NCBI GenBank assembly: GCA_002256765.1
Contig: NCHJ01000001.1
Location: 1-64,000 of the forward strand
Direction of reading: 5' to 3'
Source: Bacteroidetes bacterium 24-39-8
GTDB lineage: Bacteria; Bacteroidota; Bacteroidia; Chitinophagales; Chitinophagaceae
DNA length: 64,000 bases
Part shown: piece after piece, positions 43,055 to 51,665 of the stretch
Layout: every line of letters starts with the position of its first letter
Numbering within the stretch: position 1 is the first letter of the stretch
Notes under the pieces: model-generated
Told to the model about the DNA's origin: nothing
The model's database searches: none
What the model saw: only the letters and a program-made list of their open reading frames with translations
Program-made: the position numbers and the translations under genes

Positions 43055-43061
43055 AATTTTG
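43054..43061 (+). promoter_or_regulatory. Putative rnpA promoter (-7 box TAATTTTG)
   Basis: A perfect TAnnTTTG box lies immediately after the rpmH terminator stem, with only four bases between its last G and the rnpA ATG. Transcripts from it would be essentially leaderless. Confidence 0.5.
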
Positions 43062-43065
43062 ACAA

Positions 43066-43500
43066 ATGCATCAAGGGCCATTTACTTTTCCACGCAACCA
43101 AAAGCTTAAGAGCCGCAAGCTCTTAGGAAAATTGTTTGCTTCAGGTAAATCCTTGAATGCCTTTCCGCTTAAATTGATTTATCAAACCAATAGCCCTGTT
43201 AATGCTGAGATCCTGATGGCGGGGGTAGGGGCTAGTTCTAGAAATTTTAAAAAAGCGGTTGACCGCAACCGCATCAAGCGTTTGCTGCGCGAATCTTATC
43301 GCTTACAGAAAAATATTTTGCAAGACGGGCTGCCCCAAGACCGTCAGTGGCAATTGTTTTTTATCTATACTGGCAAAGAATTGCCTGAGTCAAAATTGAT
43401 TGCTGAGAAAATGCAGTTCCTAATGCAAAAACTAATAGACCAATTTGGAACTAAAACGGCATTAGATAATTCATCACCAACACCAAATGAAGGAGCATGA
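43066..43500 (+). CDS. rnpA: Ribonuclease P protein component
   Basis: RnpA supports the RNase P RNA in cutting tRNA 5' leaders. The 144-residue product has [51 protein letters not shown] (the RNR motif) and a charged tail. A stop at 43060 in frame fixes the ATG at 43066 as the only possible start. The next gene, yidD, overlaps by four bases (ATGA). Confidence 0.94.
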   Translation: MHQGPFTFPRNQKLKSRKLLGKLFASGKSLNAFPLKLIYQTNSPVNAEILMAGVGASSRNFKKAVDRNRIKRLLRESYRLQKNILQDGLPQDRQWQLFFIYTGKELPESKLIAEKMQFLMQKLIDQFGTKTALDNSSPTPNEGA

Positions 43501-43730
43501 AGGCGTTATTAAAGCAATTATTGATCTTTCCCTTTATGGTATTGATTCGGTTCTACCAATGGGTTTTATCGCCCGCCATGGGCCCTAAATGCCGCTTTAC
43601 ACCTACCTGTTCTCAATATGCGGCAGAAGCCCTAAAAAAACATGGAATTTGGAAGGGAGGGAGGCTAGCTATTAGAAGAATCTCCAAATGTCATCCAGGT
43701 GGGCCACACGGCTATGACCCAGTTCCTTAA
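43497..43730 (+). CDS. yidD: Membrane protein insertion efficiency factor YidD
   Basis: The 77-residue protein has the YidD pattern: an amphipathic hydrophobic start ([19 protein letters not shown]), then [19 protein letters not shown] and [16 protein letters not shown] with the conserved cysteines. It assists YidC-dependent insertion of inner-membrane proteins. It overlaps rnpA by four bases, the classical rnpA-yidD pairing. The yidC gene is not in the window. Confidence 0.95.
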   Translation: MKALLKQLLIFPFMVLIRFYQWVLSPAMGPKCRFTPTCSQYAAEALKKHGIWKGGRLAIRRISKCHPGGPHGYDPVP

Positions 43731-43807
43731 TGCATTGGAATATCCCCTTTAAAAATGATTTTTTAAAGCAAAGATTGAAAACTTAAATTCCTTAAAGCCT
43801 AACTCGA

Positions 43808-44422
43808 TTATTTTTTGGCAGGTTCTGAAGCCGTAGTGGGTTTGGTCAATTCTTCTAATTTGCCAATGGTTTCTCTGATTTCACGAATGCTGTAAAAGCG
43901 ATATACTTCTGGTGCTTGTCCGTCTACTTTTTCAGCAGAACGCATTTGGTGATAAGGAGTAACAATAATGGCTTCTAAATTGTCAGTAATCTTAACTACT
44001 TGGTTGGGTAGGATAAAGAAATTCTTTTCTTTTGAAACAATTTTTCCAGCTACTAATTGTTGTAAACTATCAATCTTTAGTTTCAAGTCTTCCTGTGTCA
44101 ATAAGTTCTGTTGCAACTTGGGTGCTGTATAGTTTTGCAAAGCGCCAATAATGGTATCATTCTTTACGTTCAATACATACAAGCCTTTATCAGTAAGGGT
44201 TACAGAAGTTTTACCAGCTGGGGCGTCTAATTGAATGGTGGTAGTAGCATCGGTATAATTCACCACTTTTTCTTCATGACCGGTACCGTCTTTGGCACTA
44301 ATAGTCTTTGCAGCTTCGTCAACTGTTGCAGGTCCCTTACTCAACACATATACGCGTTTGATACTAGAAGAACAAGAAGCTAATAAGATTAATGCAAGTA
44401 GGCTGTAAGTCAGTTGTTTCAT
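43808..44422 (-). CDS. Lipoprotein of unknown function
   Basis: From the ATG at 44422 the product is 204 residues with a lipoprotein signal (LTYSLLALILLASCSSS, lipidated Cys near residue 16). The mature part is soluble and predicted to be mixed alpha/beta (KRVYVLSKGPATVDEAAKTI; KGLYVLNVKNDTIIGALQNY), with VVKITDNLEAIIVTPYHQMRSAEKVDGQAP near the C-terminus read as two blocks. I do not recognise the family. An in-frame ATG at 44500 would start before the terminator hairpin of sodA and is rejected. Confidence 0.75.
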   Translation of the reverse strand: MKQLTYSLLALILLASCSSSIKRVYVLSKGPATVDEAAKTISAKDGTGHEEKVVNYTDATTTIQLDAPAGKTSVTLTDKGLYVLNVKNDTIIGALQNYTAPKLQQNLLTQEDLKLKIDSLQQLVAGKIVSKEKNFFILPNQVVKITDNLEAIIVTPYHQMRSAEKVDGQAPEVYRFYSIREIRETIGKLEELTKPTTASEPAKK

Positions 44423-44435
44423 GATGAATTTTTTT

Positions 44436-44462
44436 AAAAAATAATCCCGCCGAAGCGGGATT
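44436..44462 (-). terminator. Terminator of sodA with a UUCG tetraloop
   Basis: On the minus strand AATCCCGC-TTCG-GCGGGATT is a perfect 8-bp stem closed by the very stable C(UUCG)G tetraloop, followed by ATTTTTT. It lies 54 bases after the sodA stop. Confidence 0.9.
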
Positions 44463-44515
44463 AAAACTAAGCTATTTTCTTTGATTGGTTGTTTTACCAA
44501 TCTGCTTTTAGTAGA

Positions 44516-45121
44516 TTATTTAGCAGCTGCAAAACGCTCTGCAACCTTGGTCCAATTCACTACATTCCAGAAAGCAGCTAGATAGTCTGCTCTGCGGTTT
44601 TGATACTTCAAATAATAAGCGTGTTCCCAAACATCAGCGCCCAAGATGGGTTGACCCTTAACTTCAGCCACATCCATTAAAGGATTGTCTTGGTTAGGTG
44701 TAGAAGAAACTTCTAGTTTGCCGTCTTTTACAATCAACCAAGCCCAACCGCTTCCAAAGCGAGTCATACCTGCTGCTGCAAATTTTTCTTTGAAAGCATC
44801 AAATGAACCAAAGGCTGCGGTAATAGCATCGCCCAAAGCGCCTGCTGGTGCACCACCTGCATTAGGGGCCAAGCTTTCCCAGAAGAAAGTATGGTTCCAG
44901 TGACCACCGCCATTGTTTCTAACTGCAGGGCTAATGCTACCTGCTACTGCTACCAATTCAGCAAGGGTCTTGCCTTCATTTGCTGTGCCAGCAACGGCTT
45001 TGTTCAAATTATCTACATAAGCTTGGTGGTGCTTGCCATGGTGAATCTGCATGGTAAGGGTGTCAATATGTGGTTCCAAAGCTTCGTGTGCGTACGGTAA
45101 AGGTGCTAGTGTAAATGACAT
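44516..45121 (-). CDS. sodA: Superoxide dismutase, Fe/Mn family
   Basis: The 201-residue enzyme dismutates superoxide. It has [20 protein letters not shown] with the first metal His, [29 protein letters not shown], and the closing metal ligands in [20 protein letters not shown] (Asp and His). Metal choice, Fe or Mn, cannot be settled by eye; the [11 protein letters not shown] segment is common to both. A perfect -7 box lies about 30 bases upstream. Confidence 0.96.
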   Translation of the reverse strand: MSFTLAPLPYAHEALEPHIDTLTMQIHHGKHHQAYVDNLNKAVAGTANEGKTLAELVAVAGSISPAVRNNGGGHWNHTFFWESLAPNAGGAPAGALGDAITAAFGSFDAFKEKFAAAGMTRFGSGWAWLIVKDGKLEVSSTPNQDNPLMDVAEVKGQPILGADVWEHAYYLKYQNRRADYLAAFWNVVNWTKVAERFAAAK

Positions 45122-45150
45122 ATAATGATGGTTTTTATAAAAGGTGAAAA

Positions 45151-45158
45151 CAAATTTA
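45151..45158 (-). promoter_or_regulatory. Putative sodA promoter (-7 box TAAATTTG)
   Basis: TAAATTTG on the minus strand is a perfect TAnnTTTG match 30 bases before the sodA ATG at 45121. Confidence 0.5.
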
Positions 45159-45217
45159 CTCCCTTAAAGTTGATTAATCCCGGAACATTTCAATTCTTTC
45201 CCATCTCGAAAACGGGC

Positions 45218-45664
45218 TTATCGCTTGGCTCTAAAAAAACTTTGGATGATAAAACTGCAATCGGCTTCTAAAATCCCACCCACCAATTCAGTTTTAACAT
45301 GAAAAGGAGATTGCTCCTTGGTAATATGTTGGTAGCCATTTTTTACATCATAAGCCCCAAAAACAACGCGGCCAATCTTACTCCAATAAAGGGCACCAGC
45401 GCACATGAGACAGGGCTCTAGGGTTACATACAGGGTGGCATCTGGTAAATACTTGGCTCCCATAAAGGCAAAGGCCGATGTGATGGCCAGAATCTCTGCA
45501 TGGGCTGTAGCATCATTGAGCAATTCTACTTGGTTATGACCTCTGGCAATGATCTTACCATCTTGTACCACTATAGCGCCAACAGGTACTTCGTCTGCAT
45601 CGTAAGCTTTCTGTGCCTCTTTGAGCGCCTGTTGCATATAGTATTCATCACGCTGAATTTCCAT
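45218..45664 (-). CDS. tadA: tRNA-specific adenosine deaminase (TadA-like nucleoside deaminase)
   Basis: The 148-residue zinc deaminase has the catalytic TAHAEILAI (His and Glu) and PCLMCAGALYW (both Cys ligands) motifs, with the N-terminal MQQALKEAQKAYDADEVPVGAI and the late VVFGAYDVKNGY. It most likely converts A34 to inosine in tRNA-Arg. A related free nucleoside or guanine deaminase cannot be fully excluded. The ATG at 45664 is preferred over an in-frame ATG at 45694, as conservation starts at the former. Confidence 0.9.
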   Translation of the reverse strand: MEIQRDEYYMQQALKEAQKAYDADEVPVGAIVVQDGKIIARGHNQVELLNDATAHAEILAITSAFAFMGAKYLPDATLYVTLEPCLMCAGALYWSKIGRVVFGAYDVKNGYQHITKEQSPFHVKTELVGGILEADCSFIIQSFFRAKR

Positions 45665-45693
45665 GGCGCTAAGATAAAGCAAATGCATGGGCA

Positions 45694-45720
45694 CAAAAAA
45701 GCCATCCCCTAGAGGATGGC
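45694..45720 (-). terminator. Terminator after the DUF1080 gene
   Basis: GCCATCC and GGATGGC form a perfect 7-bp stem around six bases, followed on the minus strand by six T. It ends the leftward arm of the sugar-oxidation cluster. Confidence 0.88.
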
Positions 45721-45751
45721 AATTGTTGGTATTGGTTGTTGTTTGAGTGTT

Positions 45752-46471
45752 TTAGAGTTGCTTGATGCGAATATTGCGGAAATAGACGTCATTGCCATGG
45801 TCTTGCAAAGCAATATGTCCTTTAAATGACTTGCCAAAATCTGGTTTGGTTTTAAACTTGCTTCCTGCAATCAGGTTCTTCCAGTTTTCATCGCCGTAGG
45901 TGGTTGAAACAACTACTACACCGTTTAATAGCAATTCCAGTTTCCCTTTATTGCTAATTACTTCTGCTAAGTTCCATTCTCCAACGGGTTTAACTACGCC
46001 TTCTTTTCCTTCTACTAAATCATAGAGATTGCCCGCACGGTGTTTGATAATCTTACCATCGCTATGGCCGTCATTATCTAATACCTGCATTTCAGGGCCA
46101 GTCCACCAAGATTCCTTGTATTTGGATGTGTCTTCCTGCGCATAAAAAATGATCCCGCTATTACCATTGGGAGAAATTTTCCATTCCATTTTCAAATGAA
46201 AATTTTCATAAGCGCCGTCCGTAATCAGGTCTCCACCGCCACTGCCTTTATTGGCTTTTTTGTATGCAGCATCTAGATGAATAACACCATCTGTTACCTT
46301 CCAGGCTTCTCCACCTGATTTGTTGCCGTATACATGCCAACCTTTGGTGGTCTTGCCATCAAAGAGTGACTTGAAACCCTTTTCAGTTTGATTGGACGGT
46401 GTTGTTGGTTTGTCAGGATTGCCCACAAGTAGGGAAAGGGAAACAAGACTGGCTAAAAGCAATGTTTGCAT
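45752..46471 (-). CDS. Secreted DUF1080 (3-keto-disaccharide hydrolase/lyase-like) protein
   Basis: The 239-residue protein has a signal peptide (LLLASLVSLSLLVGNP) and the concanavalin-like DUF1080 fold: GFKSLFDGKTTKGWHVYG, DLITDGAYENFHLKMEWKIS, GNSGIIFYAQED, GPEMQVLDNDGHSDG and HIALQDHGNDVYFRNIRI. Characterised members cleave 3-keto glycosides, by hydrolysis or by elimination to a 2-hydroxy-glycal. It is the last gene of the leftward operon, six bases after the cytochrome. Context with a GMC dehydrogenase and Gfo/Idh proteins supports the same role here. Confidence 0.9.
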   Translation of the reverse strand: MQTLLLASLVSLSLLVGNPDKPTTPSNQTEKGFKSLFDGKTTKGWHVYGNKSGGEAWKVTDGVIHLDAAYKKANKGSGGGDLITDGAYENFHLKMEWKISPNGNSGIIFYAQEDTSKYKESWWTGPEMQVLDNDGHSDGKIIKHRAGNLYDLVEGKEGVVKPVGEWNLAEVISNKGKLELLLNGVVVVSTTYGDENWKNLIAGSKFKTKPDFGKSFKGHIALQDHGNDVYFRNIRIKQL

Positions 46472-46477
46472 GTTGGT

Positions 46478-46879
46478 TTATTTGCGTAGTAAGAAAATAT
46501 ATTTCACCATTTGTTTGGCGTCTTCTTCTGTCATGGCAGGATGTGGTGTCATAGGCACTTGACCCCAAACACCTGAACCACCTTTGATAATTTTTCCTGC
46601 TAATAAAGTCAGGTTCTCTTCATTGTTTTCATATTTGGCTGCAACGTCTTTATAAGCCGGTCCAATATTCTTGGTATCGGTTTTATGACAAGTTAAACAG
46701 TCAGATTTGGCAATCAAAGTCAATCCCTTTTCGTAGTCAGGATTAGCGCTGATGTCATTGGCCGCAGGTGCTGCTGGTTCTGCACTAACACTTGGGTTGT
46801 CTTTTTTCTCTGGAGTGCTGCTTCCTCCGCATGCTGCCAAAAATGCAATGGCAGTCAATGCTACTAAATACTTTTTCAA
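46478..46879 (-). CDS. c-type cytochrome lipoprotein
   Basis: From a TTG start at 46879 the protein is 133 residues and begins with a lipoprotein signal, KKYLVALTAIAFLAACGGSS. A Ser/Pro/Ala linker precedes one haem c domain with CLTCH near the middle, GPAYKDVAAKY, and a probable axial Met in GQVPMTPHPAM. The longer open frame upstream overlaps the previous gene and has no signal peptide at its start, so TTG is favoured. It lies 34 bases after the TIM-barrel gene and six bases before DUF1080. It is a good candidate for the electron acceptor of the GMC dehydrogenase in the rightward operon. Confidence 0.85.
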   Translation of the reverse strand: MKKYLVALTAIAFLAACGGSSTPEKKDNPSVSAEPAAPAANDISANPDYEKGLTLIAKSDCLTCHKTDTKNIGPAYKDVAAKYENNEENLTLLAGKIIKGGSGVWGQVPMTPHPAMTEEDAKQMVKYIFLLRK

Positions 46880-46913
46880 TGCTCTGAATTTTAAATATGA
46901 ATGGTTAAAGTTA

Positions 46914-47969
46914 TTACTGAATTCCCAATATGCGTTTATTAAATGCTTCGTCAGAACCGGTATTGGCAAAATCGTCAAAAGCTTTTTCGGTAACGCGAAT
47001 AATATGGTCTTTGATAAATACAGAACCCTCTGCTGCACCGGTTTCTGGGTGCTTAATGGCGCATTCCCATTCCATGACGGCCCAGCCCTTATAGTTATAA
47101 GCAGCTAGTTTGCTAAAGATAGATTTGAAATCTACCTGACCATCGCCCAAGGAACGGAACCTACCTGCACGGTCTATCCAGTTTTGGTAGCCACCGTAAA
47201 CACCTTGTTTACCCGTTGGATTAAACTCTGCGTCTTTTACATGGAACATTTTAATGCGCTCATGATAGTAATCTATATAAGCTAGATAGTCTAGGCTTTG
47301 TAGCACAAAATGCGATGGATCATAGAGTAGGTTGGCCCTTTTGTGGTTGCCTACTTTTTCCAAAAACATTTCATAACTAATCCCGTCATGCAGGTCTTCT
47401 CCTGGATGAATTTCATAGCAAAGGTCTACTCCAACCTCGTCAAATTTGTTGAGGATGGGCAACCAACGATTGGCTAGTTCTGTAAATCCGGTTTCTACTA
47501 GTCCTGCTGGTCTTTGTGGCCATGGATACACGGTATGCCATAATAAAGCTCCGCTAAAAGTAGCGTGTGCGTCTAAACCCAAGTTGCGTGATGCTTTGGC
47601 TGCATATTCCAATTGCTGTACCGCCCATGCGGTTCTAGCGGTTGGATTATTGCGAACAGCCTCAGGTGCAAATCCGTCAAACAAAGCGTCATAAGCGGGA
47701 TTTACCGCTACCAACTGTCCTTGCAAATGAGAACTAAGTTCTGTGATTTCCAAACCAGCTGCGTTCACTATGCCCTTGATCTCGTCGGCATAGGTTTTAC
47801 TTTCGGCTGCTTTTTGTAAATCAATGCATCTTGGATCCCAACTAGGAATTTGCACACCTACAAAACCCAAACTCTTGGCCCAAGCACAAATAGTGTCTAG
47901 TTGATTAAATGGGGCTGTATCTCCCATGAATTGGGCCAGAAAAATTCCGGGTCCTTTAATATTGGTCAT
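46914..47969 (-). CDS. Cytoplasmic sugar phosphate isomerase/epimerase-family protein (TIM barrel)
   Basis: The 351-residue AP-endonuclease-2-type TIM barrel has no signal peptide. Metal-site segments include VDLCYEIHPGEDLHDG (Glu, His), LLYDPSHFVLQ (Asp, His), IKMFHVKDAEF (His) and GWAVMEWECA (Glu). FRSLGDGQVDFKSIFSKL is typical of the family. Members isomerise, epimerise or hydrate keto sugars; the substrate is not established. It is the second gene of the leftward operon, 18 bases after a Gfo/Idh oxidoreductase. Confidence 0.88.
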   Translation of the reverse strand: MTNIKGPGIFLAQFMGDTAPFNQLDTICAWAKSLGFVGVQIPSWDPRCIDLQKAAESKTYADEIKGIVNAAGLEITELSSHLQGQLVAVNPAYDALFDGFAPEAVRNNPTARTAWAVQQLEYAAKASRNLGLDAHATFSGALLWHTVYPWPQRPAGLVETGFTELANRWLPILNKFDEVGVDLCYEIHPGEDLHDGISYEMFLEKVGNHKRANLLYDPSHFVLQSLDYLAYIDYYHERIKMFHVKDAEFNPTGKQGVYGGYQNWIDRAGRFRSLGDGQVDFKSIFSKLAAYNYKGWAVMEWECAIKHPETGAAEGSVFIKDHIIRVTEKAFDDFANTGSDEAFNKRILGIQ

Positions 47970-47987
47970 AAGAACTGATTAATTGGT

Positions 47988-49154
47988 TTAGATCTTGTAT
48001 TCGGTCCATTTAATATCTGATTGCGCAGAAGCCACCACATTGTCTATAAATGCCATGCCCCTGATACCATCGGCCACGCCTGGAAAATCTAATTCTTCCT
48101 TGGTGGGTTCAGTTCCGTCTATTCTAGCAGAAAGGGTTTTGGCAAAATTGTGGTAGATATTGGCAAATGCTTCTAAGTATCCTTCTGGGTGTCCGCCCGG
48201 AGTGCGGCAATTCATGGTAGCATAACTGCTCAAGCGGTCTCCATAATTACCCCCTGCGCGCAGGATTTGGGTTGGAGCGTCTAACCATTTTACCAACAAG
48301 GTATTGGGTTCATGCTGTGCCCATTCAATACCACCCTTCTCTCCGTAAACGCGAATCTTGAGTGCATTCTCTTCACCAGCAGCTACCTGAGAAGCCATTA
48401 ATACTCCGTGAGCGCCATTGCTAAATTTCAACAAAACATTGCCGTCATCATCCAGCATACGGCCGGGTACCATGGCATTCAAATCTGCACAGAGATGGGT
48501 AATCTGAGCGCCAGTAATATATTCAGATAAGTGTGCTGCGTGGGTGCCTATATCGCCCATGCAACCACTCTTACCGCTTTTCTTAGGATCTGTTCTCCAT
48601 GCTGCTTGGGCATTACCCTCGCGTTCAGACAATTTACTCAACCAGCCTTGGGGATATTCAACCCAAACCTTGCGAATGGCACCAAGTACCCCATCGGCCA
48701 CCATGGCCCTGGCTTGTTTTACCAATGGATATCCGGAATAAGTATGGGTGAGGCAAAGGATCAAACCAGTCTCTTCTACTTTTTGTTTGAGTTGTAGGGC
48801 TTCATCTAAGGTAAAAGCAATAGGCTTTTCAATAACTACGTGAAAACCGTGCTCCAAAGCCATCATGGCTGGGGCAAAATGCGCAAAATTGGGTGTTACA
48901 ATGGTCACAAAGTCAATGCGCTTGTCTGCAGGAAGGGCTGACTCCTTCTCAATCATTTCCTGAAAGGTTAAATAAGTTCTTTCAGCAGGCAGGAATAGCA
49001 TTTTGCCTGATTCAACAGCAACTTCTGGATTGATGCTCAATGCACCAGCTGCCACTTCAATTAATCCATCCATATTGGCGGCAAAACGGTGGATGGCTCC
49101 AATGAAAGCGTCTTTACCGCCTCCAATCATGCCCATTCTGAGTTTACGATTCAT
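47988..49154 (-). CDS. Cytoplasmic Gfo/Idh/MocA-family oxidoreductase
   Basis: The 388-residue NAD(P)-dependent enzyme has a Rossmann domain (RMGMIGGGKDAFIGAIHR), the typical VVIEKPIAFTLDEAL motif with the catalytic Lys, and the C-terminal substrate domain with GDIGTHAAHLSEYITG, where His of the family active site lies. No signal peptide is present. It may reduce an imported keto sugar, or oxidise a sugar such as an inositol; the cluster favours the former. It is the first gene of the leftward operon, with a promoter box at 49208. Confidence 0.9.
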   Translation of the reverse strand: MNRKLRMGMIGGGKDAFIGAIHRFAANMDGLIEVAAGALSINPEVAVESGKMLFLPAERTYLTFQEMIEKESALPADKRIDFVTIVTPNFAHFAPAMMALEHGFHVVIEKPIAFTLDEALQLKQKVEETGLILCLTHTYSGYPLVKQARAMVADGVLGAIRKVWVEYPQGWLSKLSEREGNAQAAWRTDPKKSGKSGCMGDIGTHAAHLSEYITGAQITHLCADLNAMVPGRMLDDDGNVLLKFSNGAHGVLMASQVAAGEENALKIRVYGEKGGIEWAQHEPNTLLVKWLDAPTQILRAGGNYGDRLSSYATMNCRTPGGHPEGYLEAFANIYHNFAKTLSARIDGTEPTKEELDFPGVADGIRGMAFIDNVVASAQSDIKWTEYKI

Positions 49155-49207
49155 ATAGCTTTATTATAATTAATGATGCAATCGGGTATAGCTTAAAAAA
49201 TTCCTTT

Positions 49208-49215
49208 CAAATTTA
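49208..49215 (-). promoter_or_regulatory. Putative promoter of the leftward sugar operon (-7 box TAAATTTG)
   Basis: TAAATTTG on the minus strand is a perfect TAnnTTTG match about 54 bases before the Gfo/Idh ATG at 49154. Confidence 0.5.
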
Positions 49216-49294
49216 ATACAAGCAAAGCAGTGATGGATGAATATTTTGACAAAGGTTAAGGGCTTGATACTTTTTTGTTCTAGGCAGCTGTTTT

Positions 49295-49324
49295 TTTGAC
49301 TTTTACATAGTGTCAAACAGACAC
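49295..49324. promoter_or_regulatory. Dyads in the divergent sugar-cluster control region
   Basis: TTTGAC (49295-49300) pairs with GTCAAA (49312-49317), and overlapping GTGTC-AAACA-GACAC covers 49310-49324. Both lie midway between the divergent Gfo/Idh and MFS genes. They could bind a regulator common to both arms; no regulator gene is in the cluster. The rest of 49155-49445 is AT-rich with TTTAG-TTC-CTAAA near 49410. Confidence 0.35.
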
Positions 49325-49445
49325 AAAGCAATGTTTTAGCCAAATGACCGAAAAAAATAGCTTGATTGCCGATGAATTCAAGCCATTTTTAAAAATAAAA
49401 AATTACATTTAGTTCCTAAACATTGCTTTCCATAATTCTATCAAC

Positions 49446-50720
49446 ATGCAAACTACCCCACAGCGTAGCCAATTATTTGTTGCCAGTTGTCTGGCCTTAT
49501 TGGTAACTTCTTTATCTTTTGGAATCCGTGCAGGCATTCTTGGTCAACTTGGTACCGAGTTTCATTTAAATGCCGAAGAACTAGGAACCATTGCCGCCAC
49601 CGCATTCTGGGGTTTTCCCTTAGCCGTAGTCATTGGAGGTATTTTTGTAGATATTATTGGCATGAAAAAACTATTGCTGGTTGCATTTAGTTTTCACTTG
49701 ATTGGAATCCTACTCACCATTTTTGCTGGTGGTTATTGGAGTTTGTTTATCTCTACCTTATGTATAGGTATTGCTAATGGAACTGTTGAAGCTGCATGTA
49801 ATCCGCTAGTAGCAACCATTTATTCTGATAACAAAACCACCAAACTGAACCACTTTCACCTTTGGTTTCCCGGAGGAATTGTGATTGGTACCCTCATTGT
49901 TTATTTCTTGAGCAAGTTGGGCATTAGCTGGCAAATTCAAGTTGGTCTAATGATCATACCTACTATTCTCTATGGTTACTTATTCAGTAAATTAAGCTTT
50001 CCTGTTACAGAACGTGTTGCCAGCGGGGTTTCTACAGCTGATATGTACAAAGCCGTATTAAATCCTTTGTTCCTCTTCATGATTGTCTTGATGTTTGGAA
50101 CCGCTATTACAGAATTATTTACAGGTCAGTGGATTGACGTTTTGTTGAAAAATGTTTCTGATAATGCCATTTTATTATTGACCATTGAAACCGGTGTAAT
50201 GGTTTTGGGCAGGGCATTTGCGGAACCTGTGGTACACAAATTTTCTCCTGCAGGAGTGTTATTGATTTCAGCTATTTTGGCTGCATTGGGTCTTTATCTG
50301 CTAGGCCATACCACGGGTAATATGTTATTTGTTGGAGCCATAGTATTTGGAATGGGTGTATGTTATTTCTGGCCTACCATGCTTGGCTTTGTTTCTGAGA
50401 ATTTGCCTAAAACTGGTGCTATTGGCATGAACTTTATGGGTGGAGCCGGTATGTTTGCCGTTTCTGTTTATATGATGTTTATGGGTGGTTATTATGACCG
50501 TTTGATTTCTGGCAAGTTGCCAGCTGGCGCCGATATGAAACAATACGCAGACGCTGCCCCAGGAACTGATTTTGCCAATGTGTTAAATGAAGCTAAAAAA
50601 GCGGCTGGTCCTGAAATTATCAATGCAACTTTAGTGATCCCTGTTATCTTGGTGGTGGCTTTTGCAGGTTTACTGTTTTACATGAAAGGCAAACAAAAAG
50701 AAACATTGACAAAAGCATAG
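49446..50720 (+). CDS. Major facilitator superfamily sugar transporter
   Basis: The 424-residue protein has about twelve hydrophobic segments in two halves, with the first-half signature GGIFVDIIGMKKLLLVAF and the FucP-like stretch GIANGTVEAACNPLVATIY and HFHLWFPGGIVIGT. It resembles sugar:proton symporters. In this position it probably imports the sugar or keto sugar produced by the exported enzymes. It is the first rightward gene, followed after 25 bases by an exported TIM-barrel protein. Confidence 0.9.
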   Translation: MQTTPQRSQLFVASCLALLVTSLSFGIRAGILGQLGTEFHLNAEELGTIAATAFWGFPLAVVIGGIFVDIIGMKKLLLVAFSFHLIGILLTIFAGGYWSLFISTLCIGIANGTVEAACNPLVATIYSDNKTTKLNHFHLWFPGGIVIGTLIVYFLSKLGISWQIQVGLMIIPTILYGYLFSKLSFPVTERVASGVSTADMYKAVLNPLFLFMIVLMFGTAITELFTGQWIDVLLKNVSDNAILLLTIETGVMVLGRAFAEPVVHKFSPAGVLLISAILAALGLYLLGHTTGNMLFVGAIVFGMGVCYFWPTMLGFVSENLPKTGAIGMNFMGGAGMFAVSVYMMFMGGYYDRLISGKLPAGADMKQYADAAPGTDFANVLNEAKKAAGPEIINATLVIPVILVVAFAGLLFYMKGKQKETLTKA

Positions 50721-50745
50721 ATTATTCTCATTTTATTTGATCCTT

Positions 50746-51630
50746 ATGTCCCAAACATCCAATAGAAGAAACGCCATCAAAAACATTGTTGCAGGATCTG
50801 CAGCCTTGGCTACTGGTGCCGGATTGTCTTCATTTAAATCCGATATGAATCAAGCATCACAAGCCCTGAAAGGCAATATCAACCATTCAGCCTGCCGCTG
50901 GTGTTATAATTCTATTCCTTTAGAACAGCTTTGTAGCCAGTTTAAAGAATTGGGTCTGGTAGGCATGGACTTAGTAGGTCCTAAAGACTGGCCCATGCTC
51001 AAAAAATACAACCTCATTTCTACCATGTGCAATGGGGCTGAATTGGGTTTAACCAAGGGTTGGAATGACAAACAATACCACGGCCAGTTGATTAAAAATT
51101 ATACGGAACATATTGACCTTGTAGCTGCAGCAGGATATACTAATTTGTTTTGTGCCAGTGGAAACCGCGGAACCATTGATGATGAAACCGGTTTAAAAAA
51201 CTGTACCGAAGGTTTGAAACAAATTGTAGGCCAGGCAGAGAAAAAAGGCGTAGTCCTAGTCATGGAATTACTAAATAGCAAAGTGGATCACAAAGACTAT
51301 ATGTGTGACCGTAGCACTTGGGGCGTAGAACTAGTAAAACGTGTGGGTTCACCAAATTTCAAATTGCTCTATGATATTTACCATATGCAAATTGACGAGG
51401 GCGATGTGATCCGTACCATTCGTGCCAATCACGAATATTATGGACACTATCATACCGGTGGAGTACCCGGCCGTCATGAAATTGACGAGACCCAAGAGCT
51501 CTATTATCCCGCCATCATGAAAGCCATTCATGAAACAGGATTCAAAGGTTATGTGGCACAGGAATTTATTCCATCTGCCCCAGACCCCATTGCATCTCTG
51601 CGCAAGGCAATTCAAATCTGCGACATCTAA
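50746..51630 (+). CDS. Exported hydroxypyruvate isomerase-like TIM-barrel protein
   Basis: From the ATG at 50746 the protein is 294 residues. The N-terminus NRRNAIKNIVAGSAALATGAG has twin Arg and a hydrophobic core, suggesting Tat export. The barrel shows VVLVMELLNSKVDHKDYMCD, LLYDIYHMQIDEGDV, HYHTGGVPGRHEID and GYVAQEFIPS, matching the hydroxypyruvate isomerase group of AP-endonuclease-2-like proteins. An exported member cannot be a normal glyoxylate-cycle enzyme; action on periplasmic keto sugars, for example hydration of a 2-hydroxy-glycal, is inferred from the cluster. Confidence 0.87.
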   Translation: MSQTSNRRNAIKNIVAGSAALATGAGLSSFKSDMNQASQALKGNINHSACRWCYNSIPLEQLCSQFKELGLVGMDLVGPKDWPMLKKYNLISTMCNGAELGLTKGWNDKQYHGQLIKNYTEHIDLVAAAGYTNLFCASGNRGTIDDETGLKNCTEGLKQIVGQAEKKGVVLVMELLNSKVDHKDYMCDRSTWGVELVKRVGSPNFKLLYDIYHMQIDEGDVIRTIRANHEYYGHYHTGGVPGRHEIDETQELYYPAIMKAIHETGFKGYVAQEFIPSAPDPIASLRKAIQICDI

Positions 51631-51665
51631 ACAAATCCATAACATCCAAAAACAAACCCACAAAA

